A stretch of 64,000 nt of DNA, taken from Marsupella aquatica (taxonomy: Eukaryota; Marchantiophyta). Location of the stretch: the NCBI GenBank assembly GCA_973895155.1, contig OZ316892.1:14074001-14138000 (forward strand). Reading direction: 5' to 3'. A model generated the notes under the pieces. The model made no database searches, had not been told where the DNA came from, and was given only the letters and a program-made list of their open reading frames with translations. Shown here piece after piece: positions 1 to 11,684 of the stretch (position 1 is its first letter; every line of letters starts with the position of its first letter). A program made the position numbers and the translations under genes.

Positions 1-2043
1 ACCTCATTCCTTGCACCTTGTCCTCGGATTCGCACCCTATCTCCCATGTCGGTTTCTTCGTCTGACTCATTACTTAAAACTTCTCCTTTGATTCGCACAC
101 GACCCCCCATAATGACCAAGGGTTCTTCTGCTTCGTCTCCGTCGGGTCTCTCAACCATGTCCAGCTGTAACCTGTCTGCAAATTTCGCATCACTACAATT
201 GAGGAACCAAGCCAAGCTACACTGAACATCCTTTCGTTCAATCTGTATATATCGGGGCCGGATCCGTTTCTCCAGGTTGTACGTGAAGTAAAATGGGTAG
301 TCCACAAGCTCTGACACCGGCCTTTTCATGCTGGTCACAAAGAAGGACAGATGAGGCTTCAGCACCTCGTCAATGCTGAGGGCCAATATTTGTGGGCACT
401 TCGTCACCATGACACCAAGATCTTCGACTGAAAATCCTTCTCTGCTGAGAAATGTTACCCTTGATTGTGCCAAGGCAATGTTGATTGCCAGAATTTGTGG
501 CAATTTCTCCAGAACTCGACCAATATCTTCCCGTTTAACACCTGCGTACTTAACGAGCCAACCCATCTTTGTATCCAATCTGTGCTTTATGTCCAGTCCA
601 AGAATATCTGCATACTGTATAACAACTCGCGAAAGATGCTCTTCCCTAACCCCCAGAGACCTTAGATCCTCAATTGCAGGCTTCATCTTATTGTCTAAAT
701 CAAAACCTAAAATGAATGGCTTCACCTCCAAGACCTTTGCTAACACCTCCCTCGGTATGCCTAAGCCAAGCAAATATTCGACCTTAAGCTTAATATTGTT
801 TCCTACTCTCATTCCTAAGATTTCAGGGTACTCAGTAATCATCGGGCCAATTTCTCTCATGTTCACTCCTAAACTAACAAGATAAGCTATCGACGTGCTC
901 ATAGTTCCTTCAATCTTGAACCCTAAAATATCGGGGTACCTTGTTAGAACTCTACCAAGATTGAGTCGATCTATTCCTATACCCAATAAGAAGGTCACAA
1001 CAGGTTCCAGGTCCATATTCACACTGGAATTCAGAACCATAGGATATTTTCTAATGAGATCGGGTAAAAATCTAGCCTCCACGTTCAATTTTTCCAAGTA
1101 ACTCAGAACAGGAACTAGATTCTTCTTCACGCTGCAACCAAGCATGAGTGGATAGTCGTTTATATCTTTCGTACTGAGCCCGATCTTTTTCAAAAATATT
1201 ATCCTTTCTTCCATGACGGTCACAGAGGGCGGAAGGGTAACTGACTCGAGCTCTGCAGTCTCGATGCCTTCTGATTTCAAATATTTGAGCACAGCTTCAC
1301 GGGCCACAAACTCGTTCTCATAAATTTCTTCTCTTGGTGAAAGAGATGGTTGTTCAGCAGCGGATTGTTCTCCCAAAGCTCCAGCTCCTGACACCAAAGA
1401 ACCTTGGGACGAAGCTGCATCAGCAGAAACAGCTGAAAGCACAGACAACCAATGAAGTCAAATTCTATGCACCAAATCTGACTTTTGAGACGTGTATAAA
1501 GAATGTATAACAGATAAGGAGAAGGTTTAGGGTTTAGGGTTTATGAAACTGAGAGGAATTTCCAATTACAGTTAATTCTCCTGCTGGAATGAGGCAAAAG
1601 GCAAGGAAGAAATGAAAGCCCTGCGATTTTCATCATTTATTGATTCTATTGCTTTCCTTTACAATGGATGAGCTTCAGAGGCAGGGCACACCTGAGGCTT
1701 CTTCACTCTGGACGACATGGCCTTGATTTGGAGCTAGGGCTTGGAACCCCCTCGAGAAGTGCTCCGTATTCTCCGCCTGAACCCTAACTCTGCCGATACG
1801 AGTGAATCCACCGGCAGCTTCCAAAAAGGGCCCTTGAATGAGCACTTCTATAACACTAGATACGAACAATGGAAACCCACCTGAACTGGGAAACATGCGG
1901 GACCGGCACCGGACAGTCCTCGAACATCTGAAAGAGCACTGGCCGTAACCTCCAACCGAGACCCACACCTGGGCTGCAGCCGTCCGCCGCGCAGCAACGG
2001 ATCCGAGAGCAGCACGGACGATCGTAGCTGAAACCGCGGCCAT
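1..2043 (-). CDS. Plastid-targeted mTERF protein, BSM/RUG2 (mTERF4)-like, 3' end beyond window
   Basis: Mitochondrial transcription termination factor family; plant members bind organelle nucleic acid and act in organelle transcription or intron splicing. Two exons are visible: 2043-1692 and 1432-<1, joined by a 259-bp GT-AG intron (donor CAG|GTGTGC, acceptor TTTCAG) at phase 1. Exon 2 stays open to the window edge with no stop, about 594 codons in all. The N-terminus (MAAVSATIVRAALGSVAARR) is Ala/Arg/Ser-rich like a transit peptide. Exon 2 encodes about eight degenerate mTERF repeats with recurrent P-x-ILG or P-x-ILA motifs (e.g. YPDILGFK, YPEILGMR, CPQILALS). The end, with VDYPFYFTYNLE and SLAWFLNCSD followed by MGG, resembles the BSM/RUG2 subgroup. 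The start is the first in-frame ATG; an upstream TTG is not needed. Family assignment is strong, subgroup moderate. Confidence 0.9.
1524..1543 (-). promoter_or_regulatory. Telo-box-like triplet repeat in mTERF intron 1
   Basis: The minus strand reads TAAACCCTAAACCCTAAACC inside the mTERF intron. Telo-boxes (AAACCCTAA) are known elements in 5' regions and first introns of plant housekeeping and translation genes. Regulatory function here is inferred from position only; it could also be a short interstitial telomeric repeat. Confidence 0.4.
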
Positions 2044-2190
2044 CTCCAACAACAAGAATCAACAAATTACACGTCCAACGAAATGATAACCCTTACGTTT
2101 TCGGGGCATTGGATTCTCACCAATGTTTGCGTTACTCAAGCTCAAGCCGACATTCTCGCTTCCGCTTCGTCCACACCTGCTCACTCTGTT

Positions 2191-2385
2191 GCTTCTCCCT
2201 CTTCTTGCGCAGCTTAGGTGGAAGGCAAAGACAGTTTCTTCCGGGGAGCCGGAGCCATCAGTGAAATACCACTCTAGAAGCTTACTCTGGTGCTTCTCCC
2301 GCTTCTTGCGCAGCTTAGGTGGAAGGCAAAGAAAGTTTCTTCCGGGGAGCCGGAGCCATCAGTGAAATACCACTCTAGAAGCTTA
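2191..2385. repeat. 101-bp tandem duplication upstream of mTERF
   Basis: Two nearly identical copies, 2191-2291 and 2292-2385, both run from GCTTCTCCC through GGAGCCGGAGCCATCAGTG to CTCTAGAAGCTTA. About 48 bp of the same unit (from TTTCTTCC to CTAGAAGCT) recurs inverted at 2878-2925, so a long cruciform is possible. The region lies just upstream of the divergent mTERF start. No gene is visible in 2044-3800. Confidence 0.75.
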
Positions 2386-2795
2386 ATCCCTGTGTTGATA
2401 ATCATAATTACGATATTTTCTTTTCATCCGGCTCCTCATGAATAAAATATTTCAAACTCCATTGAAGTTTTTTCTAAGATTGTAGAATAAAATGTAAGAG
2501 TCATTGACAGATATTAACTCTAGAATCAATGTAGGTATTTTTTCATTTGGTTTTCTTTGCCATCCTAGCCTAACCAACAAGCAAAAATTTCGTAGATTTC
2601 ATCGTTTCCATGACTTAAACTTTTTCGATTAGGTTCCTTTTCCGCAGTTGAGTCTGGATTTTATTATTCAATTTACTCAGTTTATATAATCGCTTTTCAC
2701 ATTAGTTGTCGAGGTGCACATCGAAAGAATTGATGTAACTAAGCTGCCGAAGTTACTATCTAGTTGCAGCAGTCGTTTATGTGCTAATCCGCGTG

Positions 2796-2987
2796 TATTA
2801 TACCTAATGTATTATAGTGAAATGGATACCTAATTTTATGATAGAAAAAACACTATAATCCATTTCACTATATTTTAGCTTCTAGAGTGGTATTTCACTG
2901 ATGGCTCCGGCTCCCTGGAAGAAATTTCACTATATTATACCTAATGTATTATAGTGAAATGGATACCTAATTTTATGATAGAAAAAA
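2796..2987. repeat. 55-bp direct repeat pair with inverted sub-motifs
   Basis: The block from TATTATACCTAATG to GATAGAAAAAA occurs at 2796-2850 and 2933-2987. Between the copies lie CACTATAATCCATTTCACTA, which is inverse to part of the repeat, and the inverted fragment of the 2191-2385 unit. This may be a decayed MITE; no element boundaries can be set. Confidence 0.55.
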
Positions 2988-3489
2988 TATTTACGGACCC
3001 CACTAGAAGTCCCTTCCAAAATTCCTGGCACCACATCGTGCCACGTCAACAACAACCGCAACAAACAAGACTTGTCAGTTTTGTGAATCAAACTTATAGT
3101 TTTCATTCGTGTTTGTGTCAATTTGGGTGTAAATTTTGGGACGCCGTGCCGTAAAAAGAAAAATAAAAACATTGAAAATACAAAGAGCAAGACGGTTAAA
3201 ACTGTCACTATGTAACCGTTTTAGTTACATTTCCAATTTTAAAACTTAAATTCAAAGATTTATAAAAAGTATTTTTCATATAATAAATAATGACTAATAA
3301 CTAACTTCATAACTTCCTTGTTAAACCGCAACTCCCGGTATGTAAGGACCTCTCGTATTGTACAGCCATTAATGCTAGGAAGAGCACATAGAAACCCAAG
3401 ATCGGGGAGGAGGAATGGCTGGAATCTTGAAAGTTCATCTAATTTTATACTCAAAACTATTTACTCATTCTCAAAACAAAAAATACCCA

Positions 3490-3785
3490 GTCGTAGATCT
3501 CATTGAGATCTTTCTTTTGCACCCTAGATCGCCTTCTAACATGGATGAATAAGATTTCTAGAGGCATTACAAAATGGACGGCAAAGATCGTAAAATCAAC
3601 AAAATCGATGGCTAGGAAGGCTTGGATTTGTTTAATTTTTCATTTGAAAAATATTAACCCATTTGCAAAACGGACAGAACCCATTCATAGATCTATTTGA
3701 GATCTTTCTTTTGAGCCATAGATTGGCCATTATGATGGACGGACGAGATTTCCGGAGATAAGAAATGGAGACGGCTCAGATCGAC
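3490..3785. repeat. Diverged direct repeat, ~190-bp spacing
   Basis: Two related blocks, about 3495-3590 and 3685-3780, share GTAGATCTCATTGAGATC-like palindromes followed by TTTCTTTTG, CATA/CCTAGAT and GATTTC. They flank the left side of the plastid insertion. No coding potential was seen. Confidence 0.45.
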
Positions 3786-3814
3786 TCTTCCCCCTGATTT
3801 TATTAGCCAAGGGG

Positions 3815-4349
<535 letters not shown>

Positions 4350-4618
4350 TTTTCTATTTAGTTTTCAAAATTTGTAACTTTTGACCGAACTTAATTATTG
4401 AGATCAAAGCAAAATCTAAATGTTTTGTAGAAAAATCAATTGTGTTTTATTATTAAACTAGTCAATCATAAGTTTTAACACTTTCGTTTTTTTAGTTAAT
4501 AATTTTTTACCGTTGTATGCTAATCATGTATTTCTTTTTCATGTTTCTCAATTTTTCTTGTTTTTCATTTTTTCTTGATATCTTATATTGAGGTTTGAAA
4601 AAAAGGAGGAAACTTTTG

Positions 4619-5107
4619 ATGTCTCTAATGAATTGGTTTGAAGATAAAAGAAGATTCGGTGGATTAATTGAAGCTTTTATCAAAAAAGCTACCAAAGGAT
4701 ATATATTTAGTGAAGGGGAAAAAGATAAGTATATAAAGATTGATACTACTAAAGGGTTGTGGACTACATGTGATAATTGTGAAAATATGTTATATGTTCG
4801 ATTCTTGAGACAAAATAAAAGAATTTGTGAAGAATGCGGCTATCATTTACAGATGAGTAGTACGGAAAGAATTGAACTATTAATTGATCGTGGGACTTGG
4901 CATCCTATGGACGAAGATATGACTGCAAGAGATATTCTTAAATTTTCAGATGAAGATTCTTATAAAAATAGAGTAGTATTCTATCAAAAACGAACAGGTT
5001 TAACCGATGCTATTCAAACAAGCATAGGAAAATTAAATGGAATTTCTATTGCACTTGGAGTTATGGATTTTCAATTTATGGGAGGTAGTATGGGATCTGT
5101 TGTTTGA
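4619..5107 (+). pseudogene. accD: Nuclear copy of plastid accD, truncated after ~162 codons
   Basis: accD encodes the carboxyltransferase beta subunit of plastid acetyl-CoA carboxylase. The fragment starts at the native plastid ATG ([15 protein letters not shown]), preceded by GGAGG-rich plastid leader. It includes the zinc-finger region ([18 protein letters not shown]) and ends at GGSMGSVV, directly followed by an in-frame TGA where real proteins continue. The catalytic carboxyltransferase core (about the second half of a roughly 310-residue protein) is absent. The ORF is otherwise open, so the insertion is not very old. AT-rich sequence at 4350-4618 looks like the plastid spacer upstream of accD. 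Confidence 0.93.
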
Positions 5108-5215
5108 GCAGCAAAAGGTGTACTTTTTTTTGCACCCTTAAACCCACAGGCACCAGCAGAAGACCAAGAAATGACTTGTCCAGTATATCCGGAACTGCTA
5201 CAATTGTATTATTAA

Positions 5216-5430
5216 ACAGCGGTGTATAAAATAAATTTAGTGGCTGCGTAGAAACGCTGTTTCCCTCCCCAAACAATTAGCAATAAATAAACTCGAAGTG
5301 ATTCTAATTCCCACATAAAGAAGAAAAGTGAAATATCTTGAGAAGCAAATAATACTATCTGTCCACTATACATCGCTAACATCAGGAAATGAAACAATCG
5401 AGGATTTCGTGTAACTGGCCAGGCAGCCAA
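5216..5430 (-). pseudogene. ndhD: Nuclear copy of plastid ndhD fragment
   Basis: The minus strand encodes an internal ndhD segment (a membrane subunit of the plastid NDH complex): [32 protein letters not shown] and WGGK, then [11 protein letters not shown], followed by a stop where ndhD normally continues. Only about 70 residues remain. ndhD sits in the small single-copy region, far from petA and accD, so three distant plastome pieces were joined before or during nuclear insertion. The stretch 5108-5215 is not recognised. Confidence 0.88.
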
Positions 5431-5720
5431 TATAGAGTCACAAACCCTGCCCTGCTCGGCTCTGCGCGTCTTGGTCGAAAGCAAAGCCTCGTCGCTAGGC
5501 AAATTCTGCTCTCTTGCTACTACTGTAAGCCAAACCTAAGCCCCAGCAAGCACATTCCGCCGGTTTCCCCTCCCGTGGCCATCTCCAACATCAACAACAG
5601 CACCAACAAAGTGAAAACAGAGTCCCAACCTCCGCCCAGCTCTGCTCTACTCCGCTCTTCGTGGCCGAATGCAAAACAAATGTGCTGATTCTCGTGTTAT
5701 CTTACTAATAAAGCGCAAAC
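5431..5720. other. Spacer, no gene recognised
   Basis: C-rich sequence with no supportable coding region. The motif TACTACTGTAAGC near 5517 recurs near 6125, suggesting that this stretch belongs to the repeat complex to its right. Confidence 0.4.
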
Positions 5721-7174
5721 TGCAGCCTACTTTTCACAAGCTAGGGTCTAGAGTGAAGCCTCTAGACCGTAACTCTATGGTCATCATGTGCATGGTCATC
5801 ATATACATGCGAAAAACTTATGACATGACTATGATGTATATACATGCCAGTTTTATGTGATAATTTTTAAATATTTACACTAAAAATATATAGGTAGTAT
5901 GGCCCCACCACAACATATGTGCATAGAATATGGATGTGCATACCAAAAGCCTGTGCACATCAAGGAGAATGATATATTATATATGATTATTAAAATGATG
6001 GGGTTTTTTTTATCATTTCATTAATCTTCAAAGAATATGAATCGAAAATATATTTTGATAATTCTTTTATTGTCCTCTCCGCTATTCACGGTCAAAGAAC
6101 GGGTAATCGAGGCTAGTCTAGTCTACTACTGTAAGCTAAAAACCTAAGCGAAGGATGGAATTGTTTCGAAAGGACTTTGGATCACACAAACCCTTTTTTT
6201 CCTCACTTTCGGAGAGGAGCGCGAGTGGCGACTTCACTCTGTTCGTGAGAGAATTTTCTCTCCTTTTGGGGTCAAGTATGTATGTTAGCCGTTCGATTCT
6301 CCTAGGCTTAAGGAGAACCGTCAGATTGGTGACTAGCTACACCTCAGCCCTAGCAAGCCCACTCTGCCAGTATCCTCTCTTGTAGCGGAGGTCTTCTTGG
6401 TTCACCTATGGAGGTAGTTGCAATGTCTGTTATTCACAAGTGGAGTCTAAATGTCAAAATTGTCTATTACCAACAAAATTATGACCTATGGTGTCACTAT
6501 AGAACCCTAAAAATGAATAATGCTACTTGATGCAGCCTACTTTTCACAAGCTAGGGTCTAGAGTGAAGCCTCTAGACTGTAACTCTATGGTCATCATGTG
6601 CATGGTCATCATGTACATGGGAAAAATTTATGACATGACTATGATGTATATACATGCAGTTTTATGTGATAATTTTTAAATATTTACATTAAAAAAATAT
6701 AGGTAATATGGCCCCACCACAACATATGTGCAAAGAACATGGATGTGCATACAAAAAGCCTGTGCACATGAAGGAGAATGATATATTATATATGACTATT
6801 AAAATGATGAATTTTTTTTATCATTTCATTAATCTTCAAAGAATATGAATCAAAAATATATTTTGATAATTTTTTTATTGTCCTCTCCGCTATTCATGTT
6901 CAAAGAACGGGTAATTGGGGCTAGTGATTATTAAAATGATGGATTTTTTTATCATTCTATTTACATTCAAAGAATATGAATAGAGAATATATTTTGATGA
7001 CATTTTTATTGTTCTTTCCGTTATTCACGTTCAAAGAACGGGTAGTTGGGGCTAGTATAGGATAATGACGGTCTAGTCAAGGGTTACTAGCCTGTAACCC
7101 CATCTTACTTATAAAGAGCCAAATCCAAGCTAGAGTGAAGCCTCTAGACCTTAACTCTATGGCTCATCATGTGT
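5721..7174. repeat. Nested direct-repeat complex (unit ~396 bp, three copies, one partial)
   Basis: A block beginning TGCAGCCTACTTTTCACAAG and ending GGGCTAGT or GAGGCTAGT occurs at 5721-6117 and 6531-6925. Its 3' third recurs immediately as 6926-7057. The start motif CTAGAGTGAAGCCTCTAGAC returns at about 7130-7174. The 413 bp between the first two copies has no recognisable ORF or domain. The copies start with TG but lack a terminal CA, no primer-binding site was found, and each copy carries AT-rich 3' sequence. It could be a TRIM-like element or a decayed tandem array. Confidence 0.65.
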
Positions 7175-8015
7175 CAAATATATATGTCAAACTCCTAAAA
7201 AGCAAAAGGCTCCTAACTGGGCAACATGATCTCTTGGACAAAAGTCTCATTCAAAGGGGACCAACCAAATGGCAAGTGCCAAGCACGGGTATAGGGCTCG
7301 TTTAATTAATACTAAGATGCCAACTCCGTCCACCCGTCCACCCGTCCACGGCTTGTAAAGGCCCCCTTAGTTGAAACACAGGAAGCTCAGCTGTAGCTTA
7401 ATAATAACAATACGATACGATGCCAAAGAGGGTGATCGAAGCCACAACGGAGACTCCGATCGAGACGCGAGTGCGTGCCCGTGTGCCCGTGTGCCCGTGT
7501 GTGCCTTCTTCACCGAGAACGCTTTTGTTCCACAGAACTTCTGGAGCTCCGCAACTCTAGAAAGGTAGACCTCGAGCGAGCGAGCGAGCCCAAGCGCAGG
7601 CGGCAAGTTATTGCGGAAAGGACCTTGAGAGCAGCGCGAGCGTCAAATTCTGGTCGATCGCAAAGCAGGCGGTGGTGTAGCAACGAGCGAACCAACGAAA
7701 CAAGCGGACATGAAGGGAATTGAGAAGAAGAAGAGAGGGCGAGAGAGAGCGAGACGGAGGTAGACGACGAGGAATAGCAGGGTGGCTCCTCCGCTCGGCA
7801 CGGATTGGAGGTGAAGACGGGCAGCTGGAATTAATGAATCGGCTGCTGATTGTTGGCTTGGTTGCCGGCAGTGTGGAAGCAGGAGAAGTGAAGCAAAAGC
7901 ATAGATGACAGGAATGCAATGGAAGTCGTTTGACTGACGTAGAGGGGGGTCGTTCCTTGTTTGATGCATGACAGGAGTAGATGAGCGCAAATGTGGTGAA
8001 TGTTCGTGAGACACA
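7175..8015 (+). promoter_or_regulatory. Upstream region and probable 5' leader of the TRAUCO-like gene
   Basis: There is no separate gene here. Short repeats include a CCGTCCAC triplet near 7325-7349, a GTGCCC run at 7471-7505 and (GAGC)n near 7573-7590. 7715-7770 is purine-rich (GAGAGAGCGAGACGG), like many plant 5' leaders. Upstream ATGs occur at 7720 and 7981. The latter opens a 60-codon out-of-frame uORF that overlaps the main start at 8016 and could lower translation. Confidence 0.45.
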
Positions 8016-11000
8016 ATGTCTCGAGTGGAATCTCCCTTTCATGCCATTGCTGCAGAGGCACTCGACGACAAAGACATTCCCGGCGTCCCCGTCCTGGACG
8101 AGGTTGAGGCCGATGGTTCTTCTGCTCCCGCCACAGCAACTACATTCGCCACAAGCTCAGTAGACGCCAAGGATGGCCAAGAAGAGGACTCTGCTGTGAG
8201 GCCGCAAGCATTGGAATCGAACACGGAAAACAGAGGGGACGGCGAACATTTTAGTGGAGAAAATGGAGGTCAATATCATAATGGTGTTGAAGAAAATGGT
8301 GGCAATGAGGCTTCGGGCAAGAACGGAGATCCGGAGCAGGAGGTAGAGGAGACGCCAGTAGCTCTGGAGCAGAAGGTTTCCTTTGAAGGTTAGTGATTCC
8401 GATTTAACTCTTTCTTTTCATTCTGTTGAACGACTATATCTTGCCTAGTTTTGACTTTGCTATCGGGAGGGACCTATATCCCCAGCTGAAGCTTAAGCTG
8501 ATTTGCACTTTAGGGAGTGATGGAGTGGTGCCAAGCCCTTATATCTTCCGACTATGACACTATCTCGTGAAGACTGTTGTGTGTGTCCCAAGTCGGTGAA
8601 GTGGTCTTAATATCATCGCGTTGTTGTATGAACTGCTGGAGACCGTGGAGAATGACCCCTTCCCTACCATTAAACGTTCAGTGTCCTGCCCCATACTATG
8701 TAGCCGTGAATTCTGCGGTCTGTCTCATTGTTTCGTGATTTTGGGTTGCCGGAATCGGAGCTGCACAATGTAAAACATGAGAACCAAAGATTTGGTTAGG
8801 GTTCTTGCAGTGAATGAGTATTATTAATTTTCTTTGGTAGGCGCTACTGGGATCTCACTCGTGGAATAGGCAGGGACTTTTCATGCTCCAAACAGGAACG
8901 TGTGATTATATATTCTCAACGGGATTTTAGGGTTTTGAGAAAGATTGGGTCTTACTTACTAAGCACTGTGGAATCTTGAACAATGCATTCCGGTTTCCTC
9001 TGGAAGATTCTCGTTTCATGTTTTCGGGAGGGTGGATGTGTGGTAATGATCTCGGCAGGTGGTGGAGCAGAAGTGAGCGAAACAGTCACTAAGAAATCAA
9101 AGAAGCGAACCAATGTATGGACCAAAACGACATCTCGGAAGAGTGCGAAGAAAGTTAAGAACAGTGGAGTACGGGGTCAGTCCGACGCTAAGGATGACAA
9201 CGTGCTTTTGAAGCCCTATCATCAAGAGGATGACCCATCGTATCCAATTCTCCTCTCGAAAATCTACAAGGCGGAAAAGATTGAGCTGAGTGCGGATAGG
9301 CTCACCGCGAGTGGTAGTAAAGGTTATCGGATGGTGAGAGCAACTCGTGGGGTCGTTGAAGGAGCTTGGTACTTTGAGATTTGTGTGGAAAGGTTGGGAG
9401 ATACAGGGCACACGCGGCTGGGTTGGAGCACAAGGAGAGGTGACATTCAGGCACCAGTAGGATATGATGCTCACAGCTATTCTTATAGGGATTTAGATGG
9501 CTGCAAAGTTCACGGAGCACTACGGGAGGACCATGGAGAGGCGTACCATGAAAAGGACGTGATTGGCTTCTATATAAATCTTCCTCGTGAGCCAGGCTTT
9601 GTGCGGAAGCCGGAGGAGGAAGTCGTTGGGTATAAGGGACAACCGTATATTGTTGTCGCGGATGAGCCCCTCAAACCGTTGCCAGGTATGGTATTGTCCC
9701 TTCCCCCCAGTTATAGTCGAAGTCAGTCGCTGAAGCCAGTCTGGCTGGTGTCGATGTCGAAGAAGTTGAAGACAGTTCGAGTGTTGTTCTCTGAAAGTGT
9801 AGTCTTTGTTGTGATTTGTGCCGCGAATTTCAGTAGGACTTCGTCTTGATTCGTCTCGAGAAATCCTGTTGCAATGGCGATACCGTCTTATCTTTCTGCT
9901 TATAGACTGATGTTCCAAAGGAAGTAACGTCGTTTACTTTCTTGTCCTCTGTTATATGTTCTGCTCTGCCCTCATTCCTTCTGGTCTGGTCAAAGTCCAA
10001 ACGGCTGAATGGAGAAAGGATTTATATACCAGTATTCTTGCAAGTCGGATAGATGTTTTGGAAACGAAGAATTGTAATTGGAAGCGTGCTTCAAATCGGG
10101 GGGTGCAATAAACCTTCGGGAGCTCATAGCACTTGATTGTGTTGAAATTTGGTGCGAAATGTAGTAACAGTGGTGTGTGTGTGTGTGTGTGTGTGTGTTT
10201 TTTGGGGGGGGCGGGGACGGTGGTATAAAGTCATCATTGAGAAACTAGTTTACCTAGAGTTAGGGGCAGTCGATATTTACCCATCTGCATGCCCAAGGGC
10301 CGAAATTGAACCAGAGAAGGAGAGTTACTTTTGATTTGATTGCTGAAAATGGACTGCCACTGAATCTCTATTTGGTATGGTTGTAGGAAGTGAAATACTC
10401 TTTTTCAAGAATGGAGTATGCCAAGGTTTGGCCTTCAAGGACATCAACGACGGCAGCTTCTTTCCTGCTGCATCCATGTATACCCATCCTTCTCAGGACT
10501 GTTGCAAATTAGTCTTTAATTTTGGTCCAGATTTCAGGTATCCTGTTAATGATCTTGGAGATCGACCTCTTCCTTCACCCATGTGCCAGGCTCCTAGGCC
10601 TTCTGGAGAGGCGAGGGCAGAAACCTTTCTTACAAATCAGACGCAGGCAATCGTACAATTTACAGAGAATGGTGGGGATAAATGGACAGCACCTGAATTT
10701 GGCGATCCAATGGAAGTCGAAGAGGCTACAGAAGCTACAGAAAAGGAGAGCAAACCCAAGGACGTTGAAAAGGTACCACCAGAAGCTAAAAAGAAAATTA
10801 GAAAGTTCAAGGTCCCGGGTGGGAGCCATAAGCCGTCACCGTCGTCTAAAGGTCCCAAGGTAGGAAGGTTCCTAATTCACCCAGAATCCAAGAAGGATGC
10901 AAATCTCAAGTCATTTAAGAATGACATCGTCAGAGTGGGAGTGGAATCGATCGGTCTGCTAAGTCAGAAAGGGGACAAGAAAGATACAGCAAGAACAAGA

Positions 11001-11684
11001 TTGCCAAATCCTAAGGAGACTCTGAAGAGCAAAGGATTGCTGGATCTTGAAGGGATTCCGAAGGAGACAAGATTGTCGATTCACAAAGAGATACAGAAAG
11101 GCAAAGGATTATTGAATCTTAAAGGGGTTCAGAAAGACAAAGGATCTCCAAGTCTTAAAGTTAGCAAGAAAGTTTCGATTGGAACAGGCACTGAAACAGT
11201 GTTACCTCTCAAAGCAATTAAGAAGAACCTTCCTGCGACAAGTTCAGAACTTGAAATGAGTAAGGAAGATTCACTTAAAGCGAGTAAGAAAGACTCACGT
11301 GGAACGGGGTTAGCATTCAAATCAAGTAAGGACTTACCGAGATTGGGATTGATTCACAAACCGAGCAGGAAAGAGTTCTCTGGAACAGGATCAGCTCAAA
11401 AATCCAGCAAGAAAGACTTGCCTGGAGTAGGCTCAGCTTACAAACCGGGCAAGAAAGACTTACCTGGGGGTTCAGCTCACAAACCCAGCAAGAAAGATTT
11501 GTCCGGAACAGGATCATTTCACAAACCCAGTGAGTTCAACAAACCTGGATCTCTGCTTAGGGGTACGGGGCTATCAGCCTTTAGTGCGGGTAGAAGGTGG
11601 GGAGATATTCACGGGGCTCTGAATGTTGATGTTTTCGTTGTGAAAACCGCAACACCCACTCAAGTCGAAGGTCCTTTTGGGTAG
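8016..11684 (+). CDS. TRO: TRAUCO/ASH2-like SPRY-domain protein with Lys-rich repeat tail
   Basis: Plant TRAUCO is the ASH2 homologue, a core subunit of COMPASS-type H3K4 methyltransferase complexes in the nucleus. Three exons: 8016-8388, 9059-9685 and 10387-11684. All introns are GT-AG, both joins are phase 1, and the product is 765 aa. Exon 1 encodes an acidic, low-complexity N-terminus. Exon 2 encodes a basic stretch ([10 protein letters not shown]) and the SPRY core: [53 protein letters not shown] and VIGFYINLP. Exon 3 completes SPRY with [21 protein letters not shown] and VFNFGPDF. Residues ~410-765 are an unusual Lys/Ser-rich tail with degenerate copies of [14 protein letters not shown] (about 630-715). 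The final exon is uninterrupted, but a hidden intron in the tail cannot be excluded. Confidence 0.92.
10171..10220. repeat. (GT)n microsatellite followed by poly-T/poly-G
   Basis: About 13 GT dinucleotides followed by TTTTTT and GGGGGGGCGGGG, lying in the second intron of the TRAUCO-like gene. Confidence 0.9.

Noticed and set aside
373-1101. Plus-strand ORFs of 170 and 68 codons
   Set aside because: They are antisense to the mTERF exon; the minus strand gives clear mTERF repeats.
4619-5107. accD as a functional gene
   Set aside because: It lacks the catalytic half and ends at a stop where the plastid protein continues; plastid codon style and neighbours show a nuclear insertion.
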